NCBI RefSeq assembly: GCF_000373985.1
Contig: NZ_KB893123.1
Location: 41,179 to 105,178 of the forward strand
DNA: 64,000 bases
Reading direction: 5' to 3'
Origin: Desulfobacter curvatus DSM 3379
GTDB lineage: Bacteria; Desulfobacterota; Desulfobacteria; Desulfobacterales; Desulfobacteraceae
The position numbers and the translations under genes were made by a program. The notes under the pieces are model-generated. The model worked only from the letters and a program-made list of their open reading frames with translations, searched no databases and was not told the origin of the DNA. This document shows positions 44,411 to 53,603 of this stretch, in pieces; position 1 is the stretch's first letter; the number at the start of each line of letters is the position of its first letter.

Positions 44411-44990
44411 GGATAAATTCAAAGAATTGGTAAAATCCAACCGGTCGTGCAGGCGGTTTGACAATACCTTTGCCCTGGATACCCAGACGTTGACGGAGCT
44501 TGTGGAGCTAGCACGGTATACAGCCTCCGGGGCCAACAACCAACCCCTGAAATACATTATTTCCAGCAGCCGGGGACAAAATGATAAAATCTTTTCCTGC
44601 CTGACCTGGGCGGCTTACCTCAAAGACTGGAAAGGCCCGGAACCAGCTGAGCAACCTACAGGATACATTGTCATTTTAGGGGATACCACCATTTCAAAAA
44701 ATTTTTGGTGTGACCACGGCATTGCCGCCCAGACCATGCTGCTCGGGGCCAGGGCAAGGGGACTTGCTGGATGTATGTTTGCCGCCATAAATATCAAAAA
44801 ACTAAAAGAACTGCTGGGTATCTCAGATCACCTGGAGGTCAAACTGGTCATCGCACTGGGTAAACCCGTGGAAAAAGCCTGCATTGATGATGTGGACGAC
44901 GGCGGAGATATCCGGTATTTCCGGGATGAAAATCAGGTTCACCACGTTCCCAAGCGTAAGCTTGAAGATTTGATTCTCAAGACCCTTTAG
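44403..44990 (+). CDS. nitroreductase-family FMN oxidoreductase
   Basis: The start is the ATG at 44403 behind AAAGGAGATAAC, overlapping the rdgB stop. The 195-residue product has the nitroreductase signatures VKSNRSCRRFD, the FMN-phosphate site YTASGANNQPLKYII and GIAAQTMLLGARARGLAGCM. These enzymes reduce nitro compounds or quinones with NAD(P)H; the true substrate is unknown. The next gene starts two bases after its stop codon, so the three genes from rdgB form one unit. Confidence 0.9.
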   Translation: MDKDKFKELVKSNRSCRRFDNTFALDTQTLTELVELARYTASGANNQPLKYIISSSRGQNDKIFSCLTWAAYLKDWKGPEPAEQPTGYIVILGDTTISKNFWCDHGIAAQTMLLGARARGLAGCMFAAINIKKLKELLGISDHLEVKLVIALGKPVEKACIDDVDDGGDIRYFRDENQVHHVPKRKLEDLILKTL

Positions 44991-44992
44991 CT

Positions 44993-46762
44993 GTGAAGGT
45001 TCTATTTGTCAATCCATCGTGCCTGGATCCAAGGGTTACGGATCCGGATGCACTTCAGGTCCCCATCGGGCTTTATTACCTGGCAGCAGGACTCCTGGAC
45101 CAGGGTTGGATATCAGGTATTTTAAATCTTGCACCGGCAGGCCCGGCCAACCCGTCGGCAAAGGGATCGGCAAAGAAAGCACTTGATTTGTTCACCCAAT
45201 CCATCATGCGGGAACAACCTGATATCATCGGATTTTCCGTAACCAGCCCCACCCGGATCAATGCCATGGCCTGTGCGGACAAAGCCCGGCAAATCCTGCC
45301 GGACAGCCTTATTGTCTTTGGCGGACCCGGGGCCACCTTTATGGTGGATTTTTTGTTTGGCGCCTGCCCGGCCCTGGACGTGATTGTCAAAGGCGAAGGG
45401 GAAATCAGCACGGCACAACTGGTCAATGCCGCAAAAAAAGTAAAAAAACATTTTGGCTTCATCCACCAGAACCAGGTCATGAAAGCAGAATTGGCAGAGG
45501 ACCTTGGCAAAATTCCCGGCATTGTTTTCCGCAACGGGGAAGGCATTCATGACACAGGTCAAGGAGAGCTGTTAAAGGACCTGGACACCCTGCCCCACCC
45601 GTCCCGGTATTTCACTTACCAGCACCTGGCCATGTCCAGGGGATGCCCCGGGAGATGCACTTTTTGCGGATCGCCTAAATTCTGGGGCACGTCTGTTGTC
45701 CGCCGCCATTCGCCCCAATGGCTGTTTGAAGAAATCAAGGCGCTTGCCCAAAAGGGTGTAACCCATTTTTTCATCAGCGACGACACCTTTACCATGGATG
45801 GTGATGCCGTCAGGCAGTTATGCGAAAAAATCATCCGGGCGGATCTCGGCATCACCTGGAATGCCATCTCCCGGGTGGATTATATTGACGAAAGCATACT
45901 TAAACCCATGCGCCGGGCCGGATGCATCCAGATCAGCTTCGGCATTGAATCCGGGTCTGAGCCCATTAAAAAAATCCTTGGCAAACCCATAGACAATGAC
46001 ACCTGCGTAGCGGCATTTGACATGGTTCGCGCCGCCGGTATCCTGCCCCGGGCCTATTTTATCTATGGCTCACCAGGGGAGACGGATAACACCATCCAGG
46101 AAAGCATTGATCTGATGATCCGTTTAGGTCCGTTGAGTACAGTCTTTTATATGCTGGTTACCTTTCCCGGTACCGCCCTGTATAACCGTGCCGTGCAGAA
46201 AGGATGGACCCACGATGGTGTCTGGCAAAATAACATTGAAGATTTGCCCTGGTGGGAGCTGGACCCGGATATGGATTTTGGCCGGGTTAAGGGGTGGGGA
46301 GATCAACTTAGGCATACTTTTTTTGACCATATAGAGGATTTTATCAACCGAATAACCTTTCATCCGGATAACGCACCTGCCCCCCTGTATGCCGATTTTT
46401 TATCACGGCTTGCCATGACCTTTTCCCATGGAGAATATGCCAGGGATAACCGGGTCAAAAACAGTGAGCAGATGGCAATCAATCTGTTTGAAAGGGCGCT
46501 AAAGGTTTATTCCTGCCCCAGAGCCTTCCAGGGGCTTGCCATGATTTACCAGAAGCAGAAAAATTTTCCCAAGGCCATGGCCTTTCTTGACAAAGGGTTG
46601 TCCCATTTTCCAAAAGACAAGGATCTGTGCGTGTGCATGGGGGTGTGTCTGATGAATACGGGTGATTTTCACAGCGCCCTGGAATATTTTACCCCGTTTG
46701 CCCAAGATCCGGCTTTAGGGCAGTACATCAGCATATGCAAACAAAAAACAACGCCATCATAA
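44993..46762 (+). CDS. B12-binding radical SAM protein with C-terminal TPR
   Basis: 589 residues from a GTG start. The N-terminus is a cobalamin-binding-type Rossmann fold (residues 1-155; VPIGLYYLAAGLLD, IIGFSVTSPTRINAM, VFGGPGATFM) without an obvious DxHxxG motif, so B12 may be bound base-off or not at all. The radical SAM domain has CPGRCTFC and HFFISDDTF. The last 100 residues look like two to three TPR units (AFQGLAMIYQKQKNFPKAMA). It belongs to a large class of lipid- and cofactor-modifying methylases and ring-forming enzymes; the target is unknown. Confidence 0.85.
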   Translation: MKVLFVNPSCLDPRVTDPDALQVPIGLYYLAAGLLDQGWISGILNLAPAGPANPSAKGSAKKALDLFTQSIMREQPDIIGFSVTSPTRINAMACADKARQILPDSLIVFGGPGATFMVDFLFGACPALDVIVKGEGEISTAQLVNAAKKVKKHFGFIHQNQVMKAELAEDLGKIPGIVFRNGEGIHDTGQGELLKDLDTLPHPSRYFTYQHLAMSRGCPGRCTFCGSPKFWGTSVVRRHSPQWLFEEIKALAQKGVTHFFISDDTFTMDGDAVRQLCEKIIRADLGITWNAISRVDYIDESILKPMRRAGCIQISFGIESGSEPIKKILGKPIDNDTCVAAFDMVRAAGILPRAYFIYGSPGETDNTIQESIDLMIRLGPLSTVFYMLVTFPGTALYNRAVQKGWTHDGVWQNNIEDLPWWELDPDMDFGRVKGWGDQLRHTFFDHIEDFINRITFHPDNAPAPLYADFLSRLAMTFSHGEYARDNRVKNSEQMAINLFERALKVYSCPRAFQGLAMIYQKQKNFPKAMAFLDKGLSHFPKDKDLCVCMGVCLMNTGDFHSALEYFTPFAQDPALGQYISICKQKTTPS

Positions 46763-46792
46763 ACTTAAGCATTGAGTATTTTATTTTATCTT

Positions 46793-46868
46793 ACCATGAA
46801 GGATATGAAGTGCATGAAGAATATATACCGGAAAAACCAATCTTCATGTCCTTCATGCTCTTCATGGT
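46793..46868. repeat. palindromic ATGAAG-rich element
   Basis: ACCATGAAGGATATGAAGTG and CATGAAGA (46793-46820) pair with TCTTCATGTCCTTCATGCTC TTCATGGT (46841-46868) over 28 bases with few mismatches; the loop is 20 bases. Elements with this CTTCATG theme are widespread REP-like sequences in bacteria. It sits between two co-oriented genes. Confidence 0.65.
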
Positions 46869-46892
46869 TTTAATCTGGAAGCGTATTAACAT

Positions 46893-48665
46893 ATGAACAC
46901 CGATTATCAGCTGGCCAATAAAACCAGAAGAGAACTGAAACTACAAAATATGCGCCGGGACATCCTTGTCAGTGACGGTGCCAAAGCCCTTGATATGATC
47001 CTGGAGGCCCCCTCCCCTGCCACGTTAATCCAGTCGTTTCCGGATCAGGACCTGTACTATCTGATGCATAAAATCGGGGTCCATGATTTCATTCCGGTAC
47101 TGGCCCAGGCCGCATCCAGCCAGTGGGAATATATCCTTGATGTGGAGGTCTGGGATGATGACCGGCTCAATCCCCATATGATGACCCAGGTATTTTCCCT
47201 TCTGTTCAAAGCCGATCCCCAACGGCTTTTGCGCTGGGCCATCATGGAAAAACCCGACTTTGTAGAGTATTATCTGTCGCAAAAAATGCATGTTGTTATC
47301 CGGGAACACGATGAACTACCGCCCGAGGATTTCGACGATTACATCACTCTGGATGACAAGTTTTATTTCAGGTTTCCTGACCGGCAATCCGGCACAGATG
47401 AAGATTCTGAAGGTGAACTTTTGCCCCAGGATGCCCCCCGGGATGATGGTCTGCCCGATGACGCGCCGGAATTAATCGAACAGATGTTAAAAACCCTTGC
47501 TGCCATGGACCTGTCGGTTCTTCACGGCCTGCTCCTTGAAACCTCAAGCCTTTTACCCGCTGAAGCAGAGGAAGAACAGTTCCGGCAAAAGAATCTCAGA
47601 CTTGCGGAAAAAGGATTTTTACCGGCCCATGAAGCTGTTGGTATTTACCAGCCGGTCGCCGGGAAAAACTTAACACTTAGACCTGCAATCACCAATGAAC
47701 CCAGGGCATTTGATCCGGATATTCCCATGCCGCCCATGTATTTCACCCAGTTTCTAAACGGCGACAGCCTGTTTTCAAAGGCCTTGGAACAACTCAACAG
47801 ACAAGGGGGGATACCGGGCCTTGACAGTGAGCTTGCCGCCCTGATCAACAAGGTGATCAGTGCAGACCGGATTAAAATAAGGAACCGGGAATCCATTGAA
47901 AAGCCTCTTGAAAAAGCCGTATCCACCTTAAGCTTAGGCCTTGAAGTGCTGATGGAAGGGTCCAAAGCGGGTGTGGAGACCGCCGTTGATCTGATTAAAA
48001 AATATTTTCTTGAAGATATTTTCAGAACCGGAAGCCGGGAGGGAGCAAGGCTGCAGAATATGGCACGCAAATGGTATGAGACCAGTTTTATTGATGCAAA
48101 AAATCTGCCTTTAAGTTTTCTTGGAGAAGCGTACTTAGGCATTATTGGGGGCTTGATGGTTCAACGGCCCATGTTTTTTGCCGACTATGCCGACAAGGTT
48201 TTATACCGGAATTTTGCCGGCCTTTCGGATATCAGGGCCACACGGCGGCAACTGGATGAAATCATCTGCCTGGATGATTTTCTCAAGTGTCTGGATGTGG
48301 ACATCGCCACCTTTACCTTTGGCGTGCTCACCTACAAAAGCATGCTCCTGACCTTGTGGGTCCGGGACCGTATGGACCTGAACAAATCAAAACCATTGAG
48401 CCTTGCGCCCATTGATCTTGCTGAATTCAAAGATTTCTTTGCACAGCTTTTCAGTCCGGAGGGGACCATCGGCGATACCCAGGCAAAGGATTTTGGATTA
48501 TGGGCAGCTCAGGCATCCGGGGTGCATGAGGCAGATCTGCCCACCGCGCTCCAGGGCATTCTGTACGGACTTTTGCGGGAACTTGAGTCGGAATACGGCC
48601 ATATTCGTATCCAAGATCTGGATCCGCGGTTTATGCCCATGTTTCTTCTGTCAGGACAGGATTAG
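46893..48665 (+). CDS. DUF6178-like protein of unknown function
   Basis: 590 residues, soluble, no signal peptide and no membrane segment. The N-terminus (KALDMILEAPSPATLIQSFP, DLYYLMHKIGVHDFIPVLAQ) resembles the DUF6178 family that I associate with sulfate reducers and relatives. An acidic stretch (LPQDAPRDDGLPDDAPE) divides it near residue 190. No catalytic motif is recognisable. It follows the radical SAM-TPR gene by 130 bases containing a palindromic repeat, and its end lies six bases from the convergent OmpR-type regulator gene. Confidence 0.7.
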   Translation: MNTDYQLANKTRRELKLQNMRRDILVSDGAKALDMILEAPSPATLIQSFPDQDLYYLMHKIGVHDFIPVLAQAASSQWEYILDVEVWDDDRLNPHMMTQVFSLLFKADPQRLLRWAIMEKPDFVEYYLSQKMHVVIREHDELPPEDFDDYITLDDKFYFRFPDRQSGTDEDSEGELLPQDAPRDDGLPDDAPELIEQMLKTLAAMDLSVLHGLLLETSSLLPAEAEEEQFRQKNLRLAEKGFLPAHEAVGIYQPVAGKNLTLRPAITNEPRAFDPDIPMPPMYFTQFLNGDSLFSKALEQLNRQGGIPGLDSELAALINKVISADRIKIRNRESIEKPLEKAVSTLSLGLEVLMEGSKAGVETAVDLIKKYFLEDIFRTGSREGARLQNMARKWYETSFIDAKNLPLSFLGEAYLGIIGGLMVQRPMFFADYADKVLYRNFAGLSDIRATRRQLDEIICLDDFLKCLDVDIATFTFGVLTYKSMLLTLWVRDRMDLNKSKPLSLAPIDLAEFKDFFAQLFSPEGTIGDTQAKDFGLWAAQASGVHEADLPTALQGILYGLLRELESEYGHIRIQDLDPRFMPMFLLSGQD

Positions 48666-48671
48666 ACCGGG

Positions 48672-49412
48672 TTATTCCCCGGGTTCAAAAATATATCCCA
48701 CAGACCTGCGGCTTTTAAAGTAGACCGGAGACTTAGGTTCGGGTTCAAAATATTTTCTAAATCGGACAATAAAGTTGTCCACAGTCCGGGTGGAGGTATC
48801 CCTGGCATATCCCCACCCGGCCTTAAGAAGCATTTTCCGGGACAGGGGCTTTTTCTGGTGGGCGATGAAAATCCGCAGCAAGGTGATTTCTTGCTCGGTC
48901 AGGACCACTTCACCGGCTGCGCACTGGGCCGTGGATGTCACAAAATCAATGTGGTTTGTTCCAAAGGAATAGGTGGTCCCCTCAAATAGAGGACAGCCGG
49001 ATTGTTTTTCCTCTTTTCCAGATTTTGCGTACCATTCTTTGCGTTTTACAAGCCGCTCCACACGCAAAAGGAACTCTTCCAGATCAAATGGCTTGGACAG
49101 GTAATCATCCACCCCGTACTTTAATCCACGGACTTTGTCCCGGGTATCCCCCCGGGCCGATAAAATCAGCACGGGGATTTTTTCATCCTCCCGGCGGATG
49201 GTCTGGAGAATGGAAAATCCGTCAACCATGGGCAGCATAATATCCAGCACAATAAGATCCGGGTGCCAGGCACGCCATGTCTCAAGTCCTTCAATACCGT
49301 CAGCAGCCACTTTGGCCGCATACCCCTGGAGGGTGAGGTTCAGTTTAATCCCCTCGGCAATATGAGATTCATCCTCTATGATCAGAACACGTTTTTTTTC
49401 AGCCGTTTCCAT
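48672..49412 (-). CDS. OmpR-family response regulator
   Basis: 246 residues. Receiver: VLIIEDESHIAEG, phospho-acceptor Asp in LIVLDIMLPMVDG, Ser in LILSARG and Lys in YLSKPFD. A linker of about 35 residues leads to a winged-helix DNA-binding domain (VLTEQEITLLRIFIAHQKKP, TRTVDNFIVRFRKYFEPEP, SVGYIFEPGE). It is paired with the sensor kinase gene whose last 31 bases overlap its start. The regulon is unknown. Confidence 0.94.
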   Translation of the reverse strand: METAEKKRVLIIEDESHIAEGIKLNLTLQGYAAKVAADGIEGLETWRAWHPDLIVLDIMLPMVDGFSILQTIRREDEKIPVLILSARGDTRDKVRGLKYGVDDYLSKPFDLEEFLLRVERLVKRKEWYAKSGKEEKQSGCPLFEGTTYSFGTNHIDFVTSTAQCAAGEVVLTEQEITLLRIFIAHQKKPLSRKMLLKAGWGYARDTSTRTVDNFIVRFRKYFEPEPKSPVYFKSRRSVGYIFEPGE

Positions 49413-50398
49413 AACTCCTTATCTCTGACGCCTGCAATACTTGCCCGGGGAATGGTAATGGTAAATTTGGCGCCCTTTCCCTTACCTTCACTGGAAACCG
49501 AGGCCCGCCAGCCGTGAATGGCCGCAATACTTGATACAAGATACAGTCCAAGGCCCGACCCTGTATTTGCCTGGTTACTATTCCTGTCCCCCTGATAAAA
49601 TTTTCGAAAAATCTTTCTTGCATCCTGCTTCTCCACACCTATGCCGTTATCAATAAAATCTATGGTCACTTTCTGCAAGTAACTTTTAAATAAAATCGTC
49701 AGACAAGGGGTGCGGCTTTCATTGTAACGGATGGCATTTGAAAAAATATTGGTCAGCAGAATATCCAATAAAAAGGCGTTTACCGGATATTCGAATTTGC
49801 CCCCGGACGGATTTTTAATCTTTATCTCAAGGTCTCTGAACAGCGAGGCATTTTTCCGGCAGAATTGTTTTAAAAGGACGACCAGGCTTTCCCGGGTTAC
49901 CTTTGATCCGAAATTCTGACTCTCTATGCGTGCCAGATTAAGAATCCGGTCGATATTCTCCGTGAGCCGGTCAATATCCTTGAGCATATCCGTACTGTAT
50001 TTTTTTACATCCCCAGGGTCCATTGGATGGCGGATAAAGGTTTCAAGGTAAAGGCGGAGAGAAGTTACGGGGGTTTTCAATTCATGGGTAAAATTATAGA
50101 TAAAATTGTGCTGGAGCCGGAACAGGTTCACTGTTTTCTGATAATAGATAAAGGCAAGAAAAATACCGGCCAGAACCACAAAAATCAACAGGCTCAGGAC
50201 AAGTATCGTCATCCCGGTTTTGGACGGAAAAATGGCCTGGGGCGCGATGTTGAACTTGAGCATCACCACCTCAAGGGCAGAACGGATCTCCATATACAGG
50301 CTAACCGTGAGAACCAAAAATGTGGCAAGGGCAAAAATGGAACAGGCAAAAATAAATACCGGATGAAGATACCACCGGGAAGGGTTCAGAATCTGCAT
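49382..50398 (-). CDS. membrane sensor histidine kinase
   Basis: 338 residues with two membrane segments (about 13-35 and 65-88) flanking only about 30 residues, so there is almost no periplasmic sensor. HisKA: HNFIYNFTHELKTPVTSLRL; HATPase_c: LLTNIFSNAIRYNE, FIDNGIGV and GSGLGLYLVSSIAAIHG. It probably senses through its membrane part or a partner protein and phosphorylates the OmpR-type regulator encoded by the overlapping next gene. Confidence 0.93.
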   Translation of the reverse strand: MQILNPSRWYLHPVFIFACSIFALATFLVLTVSLYMEIRSALEVVMLKFNIAPQAIFPSKTGMTILVLSLLIFVVLAGIFLAFIYYQKTVNLFRLQHNFIYNFTHELKTPVTSLRLYLETFIRHPMDPGDVKKYSTDMLKDIDRLTENIDRILNLARIESQNFGSKVTRESLVVLLKQFCRKNASLFRDLEIKIKNPSGGKFEYPVNAFLLDILLTNIFSNAIRYNESRTPCLTILFKSYLQKVTIDFIDNGIGVEKQDARKIFRKFYQGDRNSNQANTGSGLGLYLVSSIAAIHGWRASVSSEGKGKGAKFTITIPRASIAGVRDKELWKRLKKNVF

Positions 50399-50539
50399 GG
50401 ATAAGTCTTTTTCAGTATGGGATACATCTTTTGCAACTTTCGCGAAGAACAGAACTAATCTATATTTAATTGCCTCATTATTTCTTTAATTGAAAAAATG
50501 TCAAGCCATTTATATTTTATTCTAACAACCCTTTAAGCA

Positions 50540-51760
50540 TTAGTTAAAACCTACAGCACCATCGGGAACAATCAGCGCCTGGGTAACGGCAGAAAGGCTT
50601 GCACTGTTTAAAATCTTCAATTCTTTATTATACCGTGTGCATAGATGTTTTACCTTTAAGCAGGCATTATGGCTGTTGCAGCTTACGGGGCAGACAACAA
50701 CATCACACCGTCTGACTTTAGCGGCAAGGTCCTCATTGCTGTTTCTAAGATAGCCGTCGTGGTAGTCAAACTCGCCGCCGGCTTTTTCAACAATCTGCCG
50801 GTAGTAGGATTTCATCTTGGTAATGCCGCCTATCATAAAGATTCGCCTGGCACACAGGCGGCGTCTTGGACAATTTTCGCCGGGACAGGCCCCGGTTACC
50901 GGACAAGTCTCACGCTCCCGGCAAGGGTATATATCATCCGTCCCGGCGGCAAAGACCGAAGAGAGCTGTGCAAACTCGTCCTTGAGCATTGCGTTCTCAT
51001 TTTCGGCACTGAATAATTGAATCTCAAGTTGCTTTCTCTGTCGTTCTGCACGAAGGGTCTTCTCTTTTTGGCAGCTTAGTGCCTGTTCGAGGCGTTCTAC
51101 GTTATGGGTTAGATCAGGGCCTGAAGGTTGATGCAAAACGGTTTGGGTTTCAAGTTCATCAAGTTTCTTTTTCAGGCGGGTGTTTTCTTCTGTAAGAGCA
51201 CCCTTTTCTTTACCCGTCTGTTTCAACTGACTGACCAGGTCACGGATTGTTTTACTTTTTTCACAACTTTTATTTCTTTCCCGCTCCAGAGCCTGATCAA
51301 CAGCTTCAAGCTTGCGCCGGATATTAAAAACTTCGGTCATATTGGCATGGGAAAGCATATGAACCTCACCATGGATATCTTGGAGCAACCTAACATTCGT
51401 ATCCTTGTGGGAGACAATGGCGTACATCACCGGGCCAATAATTCCCCGGGCCGAACAATCGTTCCATAAGGCTTTTACGCCTTTTGCATCTTTTTTTTTA
51501 TAAAGGGCCGCAACCTGTTTCATATATTTTCCGGACTGATGCCGGATATAGTTGTTTGTTTTGATGGATACCGCATTTTCATCCCCCATGCACCCCATAA
51601 GATAAGAGTGGTATTCATAGGGTTTGAGGCCGTTGACATCCCACCCGCATTTCTTAAGAATGTCTTTATGCTTGTCAACAGACAACATGGCACCTATCAC
51701 GGGGCATTTAAAGTTGCGTTCAATTTCCCATATGTTTGAAAAAGACTTCATCTCGTCCAT
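50540..51760 (-). CDS. DUF2325-domain protein
   Basis: The start is the ATG at 51760 behind AGGAGGT; the open frame runs to 51790. The 406-residue protein has an N-terminal part of about 150 residues (CPVIGAMLSVDKHKDILKKC), a long coiled coil (about 150-270), a cysteine cluster (YPCRERETCPVTGACPGENC and RRRLC) and the C-terminal DUF2325 domain (RIFMIGGITKMKSYYRQIVE, VVCPVSCNSHNACLKVKHLC). DUF2325 is a Rossmann-like domain of unknown function. The Cys set may bind a metal. Two-component genes flank it without overlap. Confidence 0.82.
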   Translation of the reverse strand: MDEMKSFSNIWEIERNFKCPVIGAMLSVDKHKDILKKCGWDVNGLKPYEYHSYLMGCMGDENAVSIKTNNYIRHQSGKYMKQVAALYKKKDAKGVKALWNDCSARGIIGPVMYAIVSHKDTNVRLLQDIHGEVHMLSHANMTEVFNIRRKLEAVDQALERERNKSCEKSKTIRDLVSQLKQTGKEKGALTEENTRLKKKLDELETQTVLHQPSGPDLTHNVERLEQALSCQKEKTLRAERQRKQLEIQLFSAENENAMLKDEFAQLSSVFAAGTDDIYPCRERETCPVTGACPGENCPRRRLCARRIFMIGGITKMKSYYRQIVEKAGGEFDYHDGYLRNSNEDLAAKVRRCDVVVCPVSCNSHNACLKVKHLCTRYNKELKILNSASLSAVTQALIVPDGAVGFN

Positions 51761-51901
51761 CAACAAACCTCCTAAATTTATCATGTACAAATTAAGTTAG
51801 ATGAAACTAATAATTAATATGCTTACAAAACTATTTACAGCATGTCAACAATGAAAATTTATTTAATTGGAAGATGTTTTGAAGGGCCGGTGGGACAAAA
51901 A

Positions 51902-51932
51902 CAAAAATCCCGGCAACCAAGGGTTGTCGGGA
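51902..51932 (-). terminator. intrinsic terminator after tRNA-Asn
   Basis: On the minus strand TCCCGACAACC pairs with GGTTGCCGGGA, followed by TTTTTGTTTTTG. It lies 16 bases after the tRNA 3' end. Confidence 0.85.
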
Positions 51933-51947
51933 GAATATCTTTTAGGT

Positions 51948-52023
51948 TGGCTCCCCAGCACGGACTTGAACCGCGGACTTAGTGGTTAACAGCCACTCGC
52001 TCTGCCAACTGAGCTACTGGGGA
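51948..52023 (-). tRNA. tRNA-Asn (anticodon GTT)
   Basis: On the minus strand the cloverleaf reads TCCCCAG (acceptor) ... TAGCTCAGTTGGCAGAGC (D arm) ... anticodon loop CTGTTAA ... GGTTCAAGTCC (T arm) ... CTGGGGA, discriminator G and an encoded CCA. All four stems pair. The 76-nt gene includes the CCA. Confidence 0.97.
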
Positions 52024-52098
52024 GCAGCGTCTCTCAATCAAGACTCGTGGGTTATATATCAACCAAAATTCATTGTCAAGCAAATTCAATAAAAAAAT

Positions 52099-52127
52099 TT
52101 GACATCCCCTTTCCTTAAGATTATTGT
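52099..52127 (+). promoter_or_regulatory. sigma-70-type promoter for the small gene at 52167
   Basis: TTGACA (52099-52104), 17-base spacer, TATTGT (52122-52127), 40 bases before the start codon. Confidence 0.65.
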
Positions 52128-52166
52128 TTATTTGTATTAAAAAATTCAACAAAGAGAGGACACCAA

Positions 52167-52475
52167 ATGGATATTAACAATATTCAGGGAATGAACGCCT
52201 ACAAAGCCAATACATTAATGGCAGACACGGCTTCCGTCCGGAACGATAATAATAAGGAAGCGACAGGAACCGAACCCAATGGGGAAAGCACCCGGACCCT
52301 CCAGGAAGCCGTTCAAGTTGAAATCACACAGCAAGCGATGACACTGCAGGCTGAAAGAAAAAAAGACCTTGTTAAAGAAGAGCAGGATCAACAACTGACC
52401 CAGCAAGGGCCGCAGAACGGGCCCATCGCTCAGTACCAGGGCCAGCAAGGCAGCTGGATAGATGTTGTTGCCTGA
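52167..52475 (+). CDS. small hydrophilic hypothetical protein
   Basis: 102 residues, ATG behind AAGAGAGGA, with its own promoter match. The protein is rich in Asn, Gln, Glu and Thr (MDINNIQGMNAYKAN, then LQEAVQVEITQQAMTLQAER), with one likely helix at 40-75 and a disordered Gln-rich tail. I do not recognise the family; short motility-associated proteins have a similar make-up, but no evidence ties it to them. The RseC-like gene follows 107 bases later. Confidence 0.65.
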   Translation: MDINNIQGMNAYKANTLMADTASVRNDNNKEATGTEPNGESTRTLQEAVQVEITQQAMTLQAERKKDLVKEEQDQQLTQQGPQNGPIAQYQGQQGSWIDVVA

Positions 52476-52582
52476 CAACATTATTATGAAGCATGAAACG
52501 TAACAGGAATGGGCCGGGAACGACCTGTTTTTAAAGCAGCCTTAATAATGATAACACTAACCCCTTTCCACAAGAGCACATC

Positions 52583-53029
52583 ATGATTACTGAAGACGGC
52601 ATTGTCACCCACGCCACACCTGAAACAGCCTGGATTAAAACCACTCGATCAGCAGCTTGTGAAAGTTGTTCTTCAAAAGACTCCTGCGGCGTCAGCCATC
52701 ACCCTTCCGAAGAAATGACGGTTATTGTACCAAACACGCTTGGCGTAATGGAAGGAGACCGCGTGATTGTGGGCATTAACTCAGCACCCATGCTTTTTTT
52801 AAGTTTCCTTCTTTATGTATTTCCAATTATTCTGCTCATCATTGGCGCACTTATTGGGGACGCCCTTGCCCCTGTTCTGGAAATGAACAATTCTGCCCTT
52901 TCCATGGGTTTTGGTTTTTTACTATTCGCGATCGCTTTTTTTATCATCAGAAAAAAGCAGGCCGGCATGTCAAAACAAGACAAATATAAACCCTTCCTAG
53001 TCAGAAAAAAAATTCCACTCAGCTCCTGA
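52583..53029 (+). CDS. RseC/MucC-family membrane protein
   Basis: 148 residues with the RseC layout: an N-terminal cytoplasmic part with the cysteine set CESCSSKDSCG that may bind a cluster, then two membrane segments (about 73-95 and 103-122) and a basic tail. RseC-like proteins (also seen as part of SoxR-reducing systems) often accompany rnf genes, as here, where rnfC begins 0.6 kb downstream. It may assist assembly or reduction of the Rnf complex. Confidence 0.85.
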   Translation: MITEDGIVTHATPETAWIKTTRSAACESCSSKDSCGVSHHPSEEMTVIVPNTLGVMEGDRVIVGINSAPMLFLSFLLYVFPIILLIIGALIGDALAPVLEMNNSALSMGFGFLLFAIAFFIIRKKQAGMSKQDKYKPFLVRKKIPLSS

Positions 53030-53071
53030 AAATTGCACCATTGTAATAAATAATTTTCCACCACTTTTTCC

Positions 53072-53100
53072 TTGTAAATCTAAAATCAATATACTATATA
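53072..53100 (+). promoter_or_regulatory. possible sigma-70 promoter for the cytochrome/rnf operon
   Basis: TTGTAA (53072-53077), 17-base spacer, TATATA (53095-53100), 60 bases before the cytochrome start. Both hexamers match four of six consensus bases. Confidence 0.4.
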
Positions 53101-53159
53101 CGCTCCAAGTTGCGGGTTCGTCGCTAACCTCTAACCCCTAAAATATTGAGAGAAGAATT

Positions 53160-53525
53160 ATGACATCACAACGCGACCTGAAAATAGCTGTATGGATCAT
53201 GATCGTTCTTTTAGTCACAGGGATTATCTGTTACGCGTCCTTTTGCCCTCCTGTGCCGGATAATCCAGTCAGACTGATGTTTCAGAACAAAGCAGGCAAA
53301 GTTTTATTCACCCACCTCATGCACACAGATGACTATTCTTTAGATTGTCTGGACTGCCATCACAACCTTGAAGATGACGAAACCTACAACTGCAGTGAGT
53401 GCCATGAGGAAACAGGTGATGAAAGCATGCCGTCAAGGGCTGACGCATTCCACGCCCAGTGCAAGGGATGCCATGAAGATTATGGTGCGGGTCCGGTAGA
53501 ATGTAATGCATGTCACGCAAAATAA
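53160..53525 (+). CDS. membrane-anchored tetraheme cytochrome c
   Basis: 121 residues. One N-terminal membrane segment (8-27) or uncleaved signal anchors the protein to the periplasmic face. Four CxxCH motifs follow: CLDCH (63-67), CSECH (78-82), CKGCH (101-105), CNACH (115-119). His 52, 55, 68 and 98 can serve as sixth ligands, giving a compact c3/c7-like domain. It lies 78 bases upstream of rnfC on the same strand, like the multiheme cytochromes next to rnf in Desulfovibrio and Methanosarcina, and may exchange electrons with the Rnf complex. Confidence 0.9.
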   Translation: MTSQRDLKIAVWIMIVLLVTGIICYASFCPPVPDNPVRLMFQNKAGKVLFTHLMHTDDYSLDCLDCHHNLEDDETYNCSECHEETGDESMPSRADAFHAQCKGCHEDYGAGPVECNACHAK

Positions 53526-53603
53526 ATTTTTCAGGATTACGGATATTGACCTGAATAAATTTAAGGCTTGGCTTAAGATTTTTACAACACTTAAGGACTA
53601 ATT

